From NCBI RefSeq assembly GCF_003665095.1, contig NZ_RCHV01000002.1, forward strand, positions 6,142,501 through 6,206,500: a stretch of DNA of 64,000 bases. The letters run 5' to 3'. The translations under genes were made by a program, and so were the position numbers. Below are positions 16,475-24,410 of this stretch, in pieces. This DNA comes from Streptomyces sp. Z26. GTDB lineage: Bacteria > Actinomycetota > Actinomycetes > Streptomycetales > Streptomycetaceae. The notes beneath the pieces were generated by a model that was not told the origin of the DNA, did not search any database, and saw only the letters and a list, made by a program, of their open reading frames with translations. How positions within the stretch are numbered: the stretch's first letter is position 1; every line of letters begins with the position of its first letter.

Positions 16475-17353
16475 CTACCGGTGCGGGGGCCAGTCGGCCC
16501 GCCCCCCGGCGCCCAGCACGCCCGTCGACCCGTGCAGGTCGGTGGCGGCGAGGGCGCGCAGCTCACGCCGCGCGACGCGGGCGACGAGCGCGGGGAAGAG
16601 GGGCCGCAGCGGCTGGCACCAGCGCAGCCAGGGCGGCGCGTACACGTACGGGGCGCGGCGCGTGATCCCGGCGGTCAGCCACCCGGCGACCCGGGCGGGG
16701 GAGTGGACCCGCCGGGCCGGTCCGGGTTGGTGGCGGCGCAGCGCGCACAGCACGGGGTGCTCGTCGATACCGGCGACCATGTCGGTGCCGGTCCAGTGCA
16801 GGTACGCGACGCCGACGCCGATCCCGTCGGGCTCCAGCTCCCCGCGCAGCGCCTGCGCGTACGACTCGGCGCCCGCCTTCGAGGCGCAGTACGCGCTCAT
16901 CATGGGCGCGGAACCGAACGCCGCGGTCGACGCGATCTGGAGGAAGTAGCCGCGCGTACGGCCGAGTTGGGGCAGGAAGGCGCGCACGGTGTTCGCCGAG
17001 CCGGTGAGGTTCACGTCGACGACGCGCTGCCACAGGTCGGGGTCGGTGTCCGCGAACGGGCCGCCCGCGGCGATCCCCGCGTTGGCGACCACGACCGACG
17101 CCGGGCCGAGCTCGCGGGTCACCCGGTCCGCGGCGTGCGCGAGGGCGGCCCGGTCGGTGACGTCCACCTCGACGCACACGTTCGGCGGCGCCAGCTCCGC
17201 GGCGACCCGGCGCAGCGACCACTCCTCCCGCCCCAGCAGGGCGACGTGCGCCCCTTCCGCCGCCAGCCGCCGCGCGAGGGCCTCCCCCACCCCGCGCGCG
17301 GCACCGGTCACCACCGCGACCCGCCCGTGGAGCGGGCTCCGTCCGTCGGCCAT
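16475..17353 (-). CDS. Short-chain dehydrogenase/reductase
   Basis: 292 residues, ATG 17353 with GGTGAGGAG ahead. The Rossmann loop TGAARGVGEALA, VVVANAGIAAGGPF, LQIASTAAFGS with the catalytic Ser and YCASKAGAESYAQAL with Tyr/Lys are intact. A C-terminal segment rich in Trp/Pro/Leu (APPWLRWCQPLRPLFPALVARV) is longer than in classical SDRs and could contact membranes or lipids. Single gene, divergent from the sigma-factor gene. Substrate unknown, possibly a fatty or steroid-like alcohol. Confidence 0.86.
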   Translation of the reverse strand: MADGRSPLHGRVAVVTGAARGVGEALARRLAAEGAHVALLGREEWSLRRVAAELAPPNVCVEVDVTDRAALAHAADRVTRELGPASVVVANAGIAAGGPFADTDPDLWQRVVDVNLTGSANTVRAFLPQLGRTRGYFLQIASTAAFGSAPMMSAYCASKAGAESYAQALRGELEPDGIGVGVAYLHWTGTDMVAGIDEHPVLCALRRHQPGPARRVHSPARVAGWLTAGITRRAPYVYAPPWLRWCQPLRPLFPALVARVARRELRALAATDLHGSTGVLGAGGRADWPPHR

Positions 17354-17687
17354 GACGTACTCCTCACCTCGCCCCGCCCGCCACACGCGGCGGCCGGGGC
17401 GGTCGCTCGTACGGGCGGGCCCCGCCACCCGTCCGCCGCTCGGTCGGGTGCCGCCCGCCGGGGTACGGGTGCCACGTCCGGCCCGATCGACTCCCCGGCG
17501 GGTGGGAAGGGCGGTGCCGAAAATCGGGCGCCGGATTCGGGTGTGGAATCCGCGGGAGTGGTGACCCGGCCCCCAAGCGCTTGAGACCACAGGCTCTTCG
17601 CGGGAGGCGGCTACCACGCCCCCCGAGGGGCCGTCGCGTCCTCCCGTGGCACCGACCGTTACGGGGCCAGCCTAGGAGGCGCTCACC
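17354..17687. other. Divergent intergenic region between SDR and sigma-factor genes
   Basis: 334 bp without a gene. It holds the promoters of the divergent SDR and SigB-type genes. A 10-bp palindrome CAAGCGCTTG is at 17574-17583, about 105 bp before the sigma gene, and an AGGAGG ribosome-binding site is at about 17671-17676. I could not identify convincing -35/-10 boxes. Confidence 0.6.
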
Positions 17688-18545
17688 ATGGACAGCCCGA
17701 CCTTCCGCCGCGCGACCGCGCGTCACCCGCACGACGACGCTCCCGACACCGACGCGGACTTCGTGCGGCTCAGCCGACTGCCCGAGGGCCCCGAACGGGA
17801 GGCGCTGCGCGCCCGGCTCGTCGAGCAGTGGCTGCCGATGGCCCACCGGCTGGCCCGCCGCTACGGCGGCCGGGGTGAGGCCTCCGAGGACCTGGCGCAG
17901 GTCGCGGCACTGGGTCTGGTCAAGGCCGTGCGGGCCTACGAGCCGGAACGGGGCGTGCCCTTCGTCTCGTACGCCATCCCCACCGTCGTCGGTGAGATCA
18001 AGCGGCACTTCCGCGACCGCACCTGGGCGGTGCACGTGCCCCGCCGGGTGCAGGAGCTGCGCAACCGGGTCCGTTCGGCCGACCGCGACATGAGCACCGG
18101 CGACGGCCGCGCGCCGACCGTGGCGGAGCTGAGCGCGGGCACCGGGCTGAGCGAGGACGACGTACGGGAGGGGCAGGGCGCGATGCAGAGCTACAGCTCC
18201 CTCTCCCTCGACGCGCCCGTCTCCGACACCGACGCGACCAACCTGCTCGCCGACACCATGGGCGGGCTCGACGGCGGGTACGAGACCGTGCTCGCCCGCG
18301 AGGCCGTCCGGCCGTACCTGGCGGAGCTGCCCGAACGCGAGCGGTACATCCTCTACCTGCGCTTCTTCCGCGAGATGACGCAGAGCGGCATAGCGGAGGA
18401 GATAGGCGTGTCGCAGATGCACGTCTCCCGTCTGCTGTCCGGGAGCTGCCGTCAGATCCGGGAGCGGGTCGAGGACGCCCGTTCCGGCGACGAGGCCGAC
18501 GACGGCGCGGCCGCCGTACCCGCAGCCCTGCCCGCCGCGGCCTGA
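17688..18545 (+). CDS. SigB/SigF-family RNA polymerase sigma factor
   Basis: 285 residues, ATG 17688 with a good AGGAGG leader. Region 2 (MAHRLARRYGGRGEASEDLAQVAALGLVKAVRAYEP and FVSYAIPTVVGEIKRHFRD, about residues 48-120), region 3 (VAELSAGTGLSEDDVREG) and region 4 (LPERERYILYLRFF, then QSGIAEEIGVSQMHVSRLL) are complete. This is the general-stress/sporulation sigma group that Streptomyces keeps in many copies (SigB/F/G/H-like). Such factors are usually held by an anti-sigma kinase, but none is adjacent here. The DUF5133 gene follows 27 bp later and is probably co-transcribed. Confidence 0.92.
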   Translation: MDSPTFRRATARHPHDDAPDTDADFVRLSRLPEGPEREALRARLVEQWLPMAHRLARRYGGRGEASEDLAQVAALGLVKAVRAYEPERGVPFVSYAIPTVVGEIKRHFRDRTWAVHVPRRVQELRNRVRSADRDMSTGDGRAPTVAELSAGTGLSEDDVREGQGAMQSYSSLSLDAPVSDTDATNLLADTMGGLDGGYETVLAREAVRPYLAELPERERYILYLRFFREMTQSGIAEEIGVSQMHVSRLLSGSCRQIRERVEDARSGDEADDGAAAVPAALPAAA

Positions 18546-18572
18546 CCCGTCACTTCGTCCCCGAGGAGAACC

Positions 18573-18812
18573 ATGCTGCTCGCCCACCCCGCGGTACTGC
18601 GCGACCTCGTCGCCCAGTACGACGCCCTGCACGCGCTCCGCGCCGAACGCGGCGACGAGTCGACCCGCCAGCGTCTGGAGGACGTCGCCTACACCCTCTG
18701 CGTCTCCACCGGCACCCGCGACGTCGACGCCGCCCTGATCGCCGCCCGGCACCGGCTCTCCGGCGCGCGCACGTACGACGACTCGACGGTCGCCCCGCCC
18801 GCCGCACGGTAG
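18573..18812 (+). CDS. DUF5133-type small protein downstream of the sigma-factor gene
   Basis: 79 residues, ATG 18573 with GAGGAG (18562-18567). MLLAHPAVLRDLVAQYDALHAL starts a helical domain, TRQRLEDVAYTLCVSTGTRDVDAALIAARHRL completes it. It is paralogous to the product of 15307-15528. Co-transcription with the sigma gene suggests a role in the same stress response, possibly as a modulator, but no partner-binding motif is recognisable. A strong terminator hairpin follows at 18821-18867. Confidence 0.82.
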   Translation: MLLAHPAVLRDLVAQYDALHALRAERGDESTRQRLEDVAYTLCVSTGTRDVDAALIAARHRLSGARTYDDSTVAPPAAR

Positions 18813-18820
18813 CCCGCGCT

Positions 18821-18867
18821 CAGCCCTCCCCGGCGCCCCCGGTCACGCGGGGCGCCGGGGAGGGCTG
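18821..18867. terminator. Bidirectional terminator hairpin
   Basis: A perfect 19-bp stem (18821-18839 with 18849-18867) around a 9-nt loop lies between the convergent DUF5133 and TetR genes. There is no T-tract, as usual for Streptomyces terminators. It should stop transcription from both sides. Confidence 0.85.
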
Positions 18868-18891
18868 GCCGGCGGGCCCCACGGGCGGGTC

Positions 18892-19644
18892 CTACGGGCG
18901 CGCGTCGAGCCCGCGCAGCAGGGTCCGCAGCGTGAACTCGAACCGCTCGTGCTCCTCCCCGGAGGTCAGCTCCCGCGCGTGGGCGACGGTGCTGGGGAAC
19001 GTGTCGGCGGGCAGCAGGCGGTAGCGCTCCACGAGCGCCTCGCGGTCCAGGACCCGCTGGTCGGCCCCGGCCTCGGGGCTGTGCCGCAGCGACATCTCGA
19101 AGCAGTAGGCCGACACGTAGAGGAAGACGGCGTCGATCGCCCACGCGGCGGGCCGGGGCGCCACCCCGCCGGTCAGCAGGATCGTCAGCATGCCCTCGCT
19201 GAGGCGCAGCGCGTCCAGGCTGTCCGGGGCGGCGGCCAGCGCGACGCGGGAGATCCCGGGGTAGCGCAGGTACTCGTCGCGCAGCGAACGGCAGACGTCG
19301 AGCAGCTGCTCCTCCCACCGCGCGGCGTCCGCCTCGGGCACGGACACGCGGGCGCACACGGCGCCGAGCAGCAGCTCGTCCAGGTCGGCCTTGTCGCGTA
19401 CGTGGGCGTAGAGCGACGCCGGTCCGGTGTCGAGGGCGGCGGCGACCCGGCGCATGGTCAACGCCTCGTGGCCCTCGGCCTCGACGAGCTCGAAGGCCGT
19501 GTCCATGATGCGTCGGACGGTGAGGGGCGCCTTGCCGGCACGGCCGCCCGTGCCCGGCCCGTCCGGGCCGTCCAGCGCCGCGATCCTCGCGGCCCAGTCG
19601 TCCCGCGCCGCCCCGCCCCGCCGCACTCCTCTGTCACGTGCCAT
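18892..19644 (-). CDS. TetR-family regulator of the divergent MFS pump
   Basis: 250 residues from ATG 19644. After about 45 variable residues the HTH reads LTVRRIMDTAFELVEAEGHEALTMRRVAAALDTGPASLYAHVRDKADLDELLL, i.e. the TetR subgroup with a tetracycline-repressor-like C-terminal domain (YAHVRDKADL is typical). The C-terminal half is helical and ends FEFTLRTLLRGL. It diverges from an MFS transporter gene, with three GAACANTGTTC operators between them. Autoregulation and repression of the pump are the obvious inference. Confidence 0.9.
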   Translation of the reverse strand: MARDRGVRRGGAARDDWAARIAALDGPDGPGTGGRAGKAPLTVRRIMDTAFELVEAEGHEALTMRRVAAALDTGPASLYAHVRDKADLDELLLGAVCARVSVPEADAARWEEQLLDVCRSLRDEYLRYPGISRVALAAAPDSLDALRLSEGMLTILLTGGVAPRPAAWAIDAVFLYVSAYCFEMSLRHSPEAGADQRVLDREALVERYRLLPADTFPSTVAHARELTSGEEHERFEFTLRTLLRGLDARP

Positions 19645-19658
19645 GGCGCCAGCATAGC

Positions 19659-19712
19659 TTGACGCGAACACTGTTCGACTGTAGAACGGTGTTCGTGAAG
19701 AGAACACTGTTC
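19659..19712 (+). promoter_or_regulatory. Promoter with three 18-bp-spaced operators controlling the TetR/MFS pair
   Basis: GAACACTGTTC (19666-19676), GAACGGTGTTC (19684-19694) and GAACACTGTTC (19702-19712) repeat with exact 18-bp spacing. TTGACG (19659-19664) and TAGAAC (19682-19687), 17 bp apart, form a plus-strand promoter. The first operator fills the spacer and the second covers the -10 end and start site. The third lies inside the MFS coding start. Predicted transcription begins at about 19694-19695, right at the GTG. Confidence 0.8.
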
Positions 19713-21224
19713 GTCCGTCGTGGCTCCCGTCGTCGGCACGGCCCGTACGGCCTCCGGGAAGCGCCGCGCACGCCGTTCCGGTCGCTCCGTGAGGCGTGGG
19801 TCGCGCTGGCGGGACTCTCCGCCGTCTTCCTGTTCGAGATGATGGGCAACACCGTCCTCAACGTCGCCCTGCCCACCATCGGCCGCGAACTGGACGTGCC
19901 GTCGGCCGCCCTCCAGTGGGTGACCAACGCCTACGCCGTCGTCTTCGGCGGCCTGATGCTCGTCTTCGGCGCCCTCGCGGACCGCCTCGGCCGCCGCCGG
20001 GTGATGCTCGCCGGACTGGCCCTGCTCGCCGCCGCGAGCCTCGCCACCGCCGCCGTCACCACCCCGGGCGCGCTGGTCGCCGTCCGCGCGGTGACCGGCC
20101 TCGCGGCCGCCATGACGACGCCGGGCACCATGGCGATGGCCTTCCGGCTCTTCGACGACGAGGACCTCCGGGTACGGGCGATCACCCTCATCTCCACCGT
20201 GGGCATGGCCGGACTGGCGATCGGACCGACCGTGGGCGGCCTCGTACCCGCCGCCGCGCCCTGGCAGACGCTGCTGCTGGCGAACGTACCGATCGTGGCG
20301 CTCGCGGCCCTCGGCATCCGTACGGGCGTCCCCGCCGACGACCCCGCCGACCTGCACCGCGCGCCCGCCGACGTCGCTGGCGGGCTGCTGGGCACGGCGA
20401 CGGTCGTCCTCGCGCTGCTCGTCCCCACCCTGTACGCGGAGTCGGGTACGGGCGCGTGGCAGCCGTGGGCCGCGGCGGTCGGGGCCGTCGGCGCGGCGAC
20501 CGCCTTCGTCCGCCGCGAACGCTCCGTCCCGCACCCGCTGCTCGACCTCGCGGTCGTCGCCCGGCCCCGGGTCTCCGGCGGGCTCGCGTACAAGGCGGCC
20601 GCCGGGCTGGCGAACGCCGCCCTGGCCTACCTGGTGACCCTCCAACTCCAGCTGGACTGGGGCTGGTCGCCCGCCCGCGCCTCCCTCGGCATGCTGCCGC
20701 AGGTCGTCGTACTCCTCGCGGGCGGACCGTTCGTGCACCGCTTCGTCCGGCGCGTGGGCATCGACCGCGCCGCCTCGATCAGCGCCGGTTCGGTCGTGGC
20801 CGGGCTCGCCGTGTACACCCTCTGCGGGAGCCTCGGTTACCCGTGGGTGGCCGCCGCGCTGGTGCTCGTCGCCGCCGGGATGCGGGTCGTCGGCGCCGCC
20901 GCCGGGGTTAACGTACTGGACGGCCTGCCCCGCGAACGTACGTCGACCGGCGCCGCCCTCGTCGACACCGCCGCCGAGGTCAGCGCGGCGGTCGGGGTCG
21001 CCGTGGCCGGTACGGTGCTCGGCGTGCTGTGCGCCGGGGACCTCGCCGCCGGGCACTGGAGCGCCGAACGGATCGACGCCTTCCGGCGGGCGGTCACCGT
21101 CTCCGGCGCCGTGCTCACCCTCGCGTCCGCGGCCTTCGTCGGCTGGGCGACGCGCCGTACGCGCCCCGCGCCGGGGGAGGGGCGGGGCGGCGCGTCGAAC
21201 GGGCTCGTGGCGAAGGGGAGTTGA
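19695..21224 (+). CDS. MFS drug-efflux transporter, DHA2 type, probably from a leaderless mRNA
   Basis: 509 residues if begun at GTG 19695; GTG 19689 is the alternative and neither has a ribosome-binding site. The predicted start of transcription coincides with 19695, so leaderless translation is likely. The body is a typical 14-TM DHA2 pump: FEMMGNTVLNVALPTIGREL (TM1, motif D1), GALADRLGRRRVMLAGLALL (motif A), GMAGLAIGPTVGGLV (motif C), and a long C-terminal set ending WATRRTRPA. The N-terminus before TM1 (about 35 residues) is Arg-rich. It is controlled with the divergent TetR gene. The substrate is probably a toxic aromatic or antibiotic-like compound, not determinable. Confidence 0.87.
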   Translation: MKRTLFVRRGSRRRHGPYGLREAPRTPFRSLREAWVALAGLSAVFLFEMMGNTVLNVALPTIGRELDVPSAALQWVTNAYAVVFGGLMLVFGALADRLGRRRVMLAGLALLAAASLATAAVTTPGALVAVRAVTGLAAAMTTPGTMAMAFRLFDDEDLRVRAITLISTVGMAGLAIGPTVGGLVPAAAPWQTLLLANVPIVALAALGIRTGVPADDPADLHRAPADVAGGLLGTATVVLALLVPTLYAESGTGAWQPWAAAVGAVGAATAFVRRERSVPHPLLDLAVVARPRVSGGLAYKAAAGLANAALAYLVTLQLQLDWGWSPARASLGMLPQVVVLLAGGPFVHRFVRRVGIDRAASISAGSVVAGLAVYTLCGSLGYPWVAAALVLVAAGMRVVGAAAGVNVLDGLPRERTSTGAALVDTAAEVSAAVGVAVAGTVLGVLCAGDLAAGHWSAERIDAFRRAVTVSGAVLTLASAAFVGWATRRTRPAPGEGRGGASNGLVAKGS

Positions 21225-21252
21225 ACGGGCGCCGGGAGGCGTGGGGTGACCG

Positions 21253-22590
21253 CTAGGCGATGTCCACCTGGCGGGTGAAGCGGACCATGGCGTCGGTGTC
21301 CTCGGAGGAGGCGCGGTGCTCCCCGGCGAGCCCCGCGGTGCGCAGGAGTTCCCCGCGGTCGGCCCCGTCGAGGAAGGTCAGCGCGTGCCGCTTGCGGCCG
21401 TCGAGGAGGCGGCGCAGGGTCCGTTCGACGATGCCGGTGGTGCCCGCCTGGTGCGAGACGAGCGGTCCGTCGGGCAGTCCGGCCTCCTCGCGCTGGCGGT
21501 GCGGCTTGAAGAGGTACTTCTCGGTCAGCATGAAGTGCGAGGCGGAGACCCGGGCGTTGACCTGGAGGAGGAAGTAGCAGGCGGCCAGCGCGGGCGTACG
21601 GGCCGGATCGGCGCCGGAGTCGCGGACCGCGGCGAGCACGCGCGCCGGGAGGCTCGTACGGTCGGCGAGCGACAGCAGCGCGGCCCGCTCCTCGGCGAGC
21701 AGCGCGGGGAACTGGCGGCGGACGGCGGCGAAGTAGCCCGGGAAGTCGATGCCCAGGATCAGGTCCCGTTTGAGGTACTCCACGTCCTGCGCGCCGCTGG
21801 GGGGAATGTCGCCGGGCGACCAGTGGGTGGCGAACTGGCGCAGCACGTCCATGAAGTGGTCGGTGCGCAGCTGCTCGCGGGCGGGGAGGCGGGGGAAGTC
21901 CAGGTTGAGCCGGTGGACACCGGCCAGCAGGGCGCCCGCGGTGTGCATCCGCTCGACGGCCTCGGTGCCGAGCAGGTCGGGCCCGCGTCCCCCGTCGGCG
22001 GCGGGGTCACCGTTGCCGAAGAAGTCCAGCAGGACGGTGTTCGCGGCCAGTTCCAGCGCCTCCGCCTTCTTGAGCAGGACCAGGAACGCGGCCTCTCCGG
22101 GCTCGCCGGTGTAGGTGCGTATGGAGTCGTCGCCGAAGACGCCCGGCAGTCGGCCCAGCACCTCGCCGTCCCGGCGGACCTCGGCGGTCGGCGTGTTCCA
22201 CCGGACCAGCGCGGCGTACGAGTCGCGTACGGGGTGGCCGATCTCCGGGCGGGAGGCGAGCCGTACGAAGTAGTCCGCGAAGGGCGCCGTGCCCGTGCCG
22301 ACGGGGACCAGCGACAGCGGGAGGGCCGGTTGGTCGGCCGGGGCGATGCCGCGTTCCTGGTAGTGGCGCACGAGGGAGGCGCCGCTGAGGCTCAGGTGGA
22401 CGAGGACGCGGCGGGCCTCCGCGGTGCTCCAGGCGTCCGGGTCGGGCAGCGCGGCCAGGGTCTCGGTGACCTCCTTGGCCATGGCCTCCGGCGGGGAACT
22501 CCCGTCGAGGACGGCGGAGTTGAGCCGCGGCAACCGTTCCAGGGTCCACCTGTCGAGGTCCGCTGCCACCGTCTCCGTCGGAACCGCCAT
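21253..22590 (-). CDS. PrnB-like (DUF1864-type) haem protein of the indoleamine-dioxygenase fold
   Basis: 445 residues, ATG 22590 with GGGGAGG upstream. Several blocks match my memory of PrnB (monodechloroaminopyrrolnitrin synthase): a tryptophan strand YAALVRWNTP, then RTYTGEPGEAAFLVLLKKAEALE corresponding to the PrnB RSYTGLPDE region, and near the C-terminus SASHFMLTEKYLF followed by TTGIVERTLRRLLDGRKRH. The last pair matches the PrnB APHLKLAER helix, whose His is the haem axial ligand, and its closing helix. PrnB rearranges 7-chlorotryptophan. No halogenase or other pyrrolnitrin gene is present here, so the substrate must differ. It is a lone gene with about 1 kb of non-coding DNA upstream. 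Family assignment is moderate and function open. Confidence 0.6.
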   Translation of the reverse strand: MAVPTETVAADLDRWTLERLPRLNSAVLDGSSPPEAMAKEVTETLAALPDPDAWSTAEARRVLVHLSLSGASLVRHYQERGIAPADQPALPLSLVPVGTGTAPFADYFVRLASRPEIGHPVRDSYAALVRWNTPTAEVRRDGEVLGRLPGVFGDDSIRTYTGEPGEAAFLVLLKKAEALELAANTVLLDFFGNGDPAADGGRGPDLLGTEAVERMHTAGALLAGVHRLNLDFPRLPAREQLRTDHFMDVLRQFATHWSPGDIPPSGAQDVEYLKRDLILGIDFPGYFAAVRRQFPALLAEERAALLSLADRTSLPARVLAAVRDSGADPARTPALAACYFLLQVNARVSASHFMLTEKYLFKPHRQREEAGLPDGPLVSHQAGTTGIVERTLRRLLDGRKRHALTFLDGADRGELLRTAGLAGEHRASSEDTDAMVRFTRQVDIA

Positions 22591-22690
22591 GGTCGACCTC
22601 CCCGCGGCGCACGGGACATCCGCGGGCCGTTGTCTGGTGTGCGCGCCTGCGAGGGCAGGCCGCTTGCCGTGCGTCGAATGTTGCGGACAT

Positions 22691-22702
22691 GACATGCATG
22701 TC
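22691..22702. promoter_or_regulatory. 12-bp perfect palindrome upstream of the PrnB-like gene
   Basis: GACATGCATGTC is fully symmetric and preceded by a half-repeat GGACAT (22685-22690). It lies about 100 bp upstream of the ATG at 22590, in promoter range for the minus strand. Possible operator; the binding protein is unknown. Confidence 0.45.
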
Positions 22703-23451
22703 AGAAGCGTGAGGCGCACGCGGGCGTGCCGCGGCCCGCGTTCCCGTGGAACGCGGCGGCCGTCGGGCCGGTGCCGTGCGTATGTTCTCAGACCCCTTCC
22801 GGCCGCATCGCGCGAGGGTGGCGACCGTCGAACTCCCCACCAGAGACACCGCGTCGGCCTGCGCGTTTCCCGAATTCGCGGCGGGGGACGGCCCGTTCGG
22901 CCCCTGCCCGCGAACGGCCCGACGCCGTACGTGTCCGGGGCGGCCCGGCGCCGTACGCGGCGCGGCATCGCCCACCGCGCGGGAGAGGGGCGGGCGCACC
23001 CCGGGGCCCCGGCGCGTCGGGGAATTCCCGCGCCCGGATCGCGGAACGGGCGCCACGCGCGAGCTCCCCGTGTGCGCCGCTTTCGCGTTCTGTGCGAGAA
23101 TTCCGTGCGCCAGCGTGCGCCGGTTGCGGAAAACCGGCTCTCTCGTTGAATTGTCACGTGCTTTCCGGGTGGCGTTCACGGGAGAGTGATTGTGGTTACG
23201 CTTTCCGTGGTGCGCTTTCCGATCGGGTGAAGCCGCGCACGTCAGGCTGCCGACGCGGCTACCGTATGACTTTTCCCCAACTCGCGCCGCCCCGCGCGGA
23301 ATTGGCCGGGAAATCGACGCGTACGGATATCCCCGAAACGCGCTCCATTACACCCGCGAGCCGTCGCCGTCGAGCACGCAAAACAGTGATTGCACTGGGC
23401 AAGAAAGCCTGAATAACGTGATCGCAGTGATGTTTCGCGGCCCGGTCGGGA

Positions 23452-23465
23452 ATTCGTCGACGAAT
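23452..23465. promoter_or_regulatory. 14-bp perfect palindrome upstream of the HAD gene
   Basis: ATTCGTCGACGAAT is fully symmetric and lies 129 bp before the ATG at 23594. AT-rich ends around a CG centre fit a dimeric repressor site. No regulator gene is adjacent. Confidence 0.45.
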
Positions 23466-23593
23466 GACGCCGGAGCCGCATGGCGCCGAGGGACGTACGA
23501 CGTCCCCGGAGCCGTACAGGGAAACGCACGACCTCACGCATCCGCGGTCCCGCCACAAGCCCGACCGCCTCCCTCCCCCAGGAGCGGCACAGC

Positions 23594-24325
23594 ATGACGC
23601 ACACGATGAACGCCCTGTCCGGATGGTCCCCCGAGGCCGTCGTCTTCGACTGCGACGGCACCCTCATGGACAACGAGACCCACTGGCAGGACGCACGGAA
23701 CCAGGTCTTCCGGGAGTTCGGCGTCCGCCCCGCGCCCGGCTTCGCCGAACGCGCCAAGGGGGTGCACTACGTCGACTGCGGGCGACTGATGGCCCACGAG
23801 GCCGACAAGCCCCAGCTCGCATCCGAGATGACCGACGCGCTGCTGCACCACTTCATGGCGCGCGTCGCGGAGGACCCGGTCACGATGACCGGCGCCGCCG
23901 ACCTCGTACGGCGGCTCTCCGGCCGCCTCCCGCTCGCCGTCGCGAGCAACTGCCCGCTGAAGGTCGTGGAGTCGAGCCTGGACCGGGCCGGACTGCTGCG
24001 CCACTTCGGGCACGTCGTCGTCCCCAGCGAGGACAGCGTCTGGCCCGGGAACGAGGAGCCGGTACGCCCGAAGCCGTGGCCGGACGTCTACGCCACCGCC
24101 GCCCGCCTCTGCGGTGTCGGGCCGCGCCACGCCCTCGCCGTCGAGGACTCGATGACCGGGGTCGAGTCGGCGCTGCGGGCCGGGCTGCGCGTGCTGGGGG
24201 TGGGCCCGCGCCCCGGGCCCGAGGACGCGGCCCGCGTCGACCTGTGGGTGCCGGACCTGCGCGCCCCGGAACTGTCGGCCTGGGTGGACTCCTGGCCGGA
24301 GGGGTCTGAGGGTTCGCAGGCGTAG
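23594..24325 (+). CDS. HAD-superfamily phosphatase (beta-phosphoglucomutase-like subgroup)
   Basis: 243 residues, ATG 23594 with CAGGAG just upstream. Motif I FDCDGTLMDNE (about residues 19-29) provides the nucleophile and acid/base Asp. Motif II is ASNC, motif III a Lys in RPKPWPDVY, and motif IV VEDSMTGVESALRAG. The helical cap between motifs I and II is the small type of beta-phosphoglucomutase/phosphoglycolate phosphatase relatives. A small phosphorylated metabolite, probably a sugar phosphate, is the likely substrate. Single gene converging on dhaL. Confidence 0.86.
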   Translation: MTHTMNALSGWSPEAVVFDCDGTLMDNETHWQDARNQVFREFGVRPAPGFAERAKGVHYVDCGRLMAHEADKPQLASEMTDALLHHFMARVAEDPVTMTGAADLVRRLSGRLPLAVASNCPLKVVESSLDRAGLLRHFGHVVVPSEDSVWPGNEEPVRPKPWPDVYATAARLCGVGPRHALAVEDSMTGVESALRAGLRVLGVGPRPGPEDAARVDLWVPDLRAPELSAWVDSWPEGSEGSQA

Positions 24326-24410
24326 GACGGGCCCGAGGCGTCGGGCGGGCCCGCGCGGAGACCGTGCGCAGGGCCGTGGGCCCGTGGGCCCGTGGGGCCG
24401 GGACGGCCGT

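Larger units (their letters stand above)
22591..23593. other. 1-kb intergenic region, partly of lower GC
   Basis: No convincing gene: short open frames exist on both strands but lack Streptomyces third-position GC bias and start signals. The stretch 23050-23470 is visibly less GC-rich than its surroundings. It contains TTGC-N5-GCAA at 23390-23402 and two clear palindromes (22691-22702 and 23452-23465, listed separately). It separates two genes transcribed away from each other, so it must hold their promoters. Confidence 0.6.

Noticed and set aside
23190..23597. Possible 135-residue gene in the low-GC intergenic region
   Set aside because: No third-position GC bias, no ribosome-binding site, and it ends on the start of the HAD gene. 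More likely non-coding.
24366..24410. Short GTGGGCCC repeats between the HAD and dhaL genes
   Set aside because: Only two to three imperfect units in GC-rich DNA; neither a clear terminator nor a meaningful repeat.
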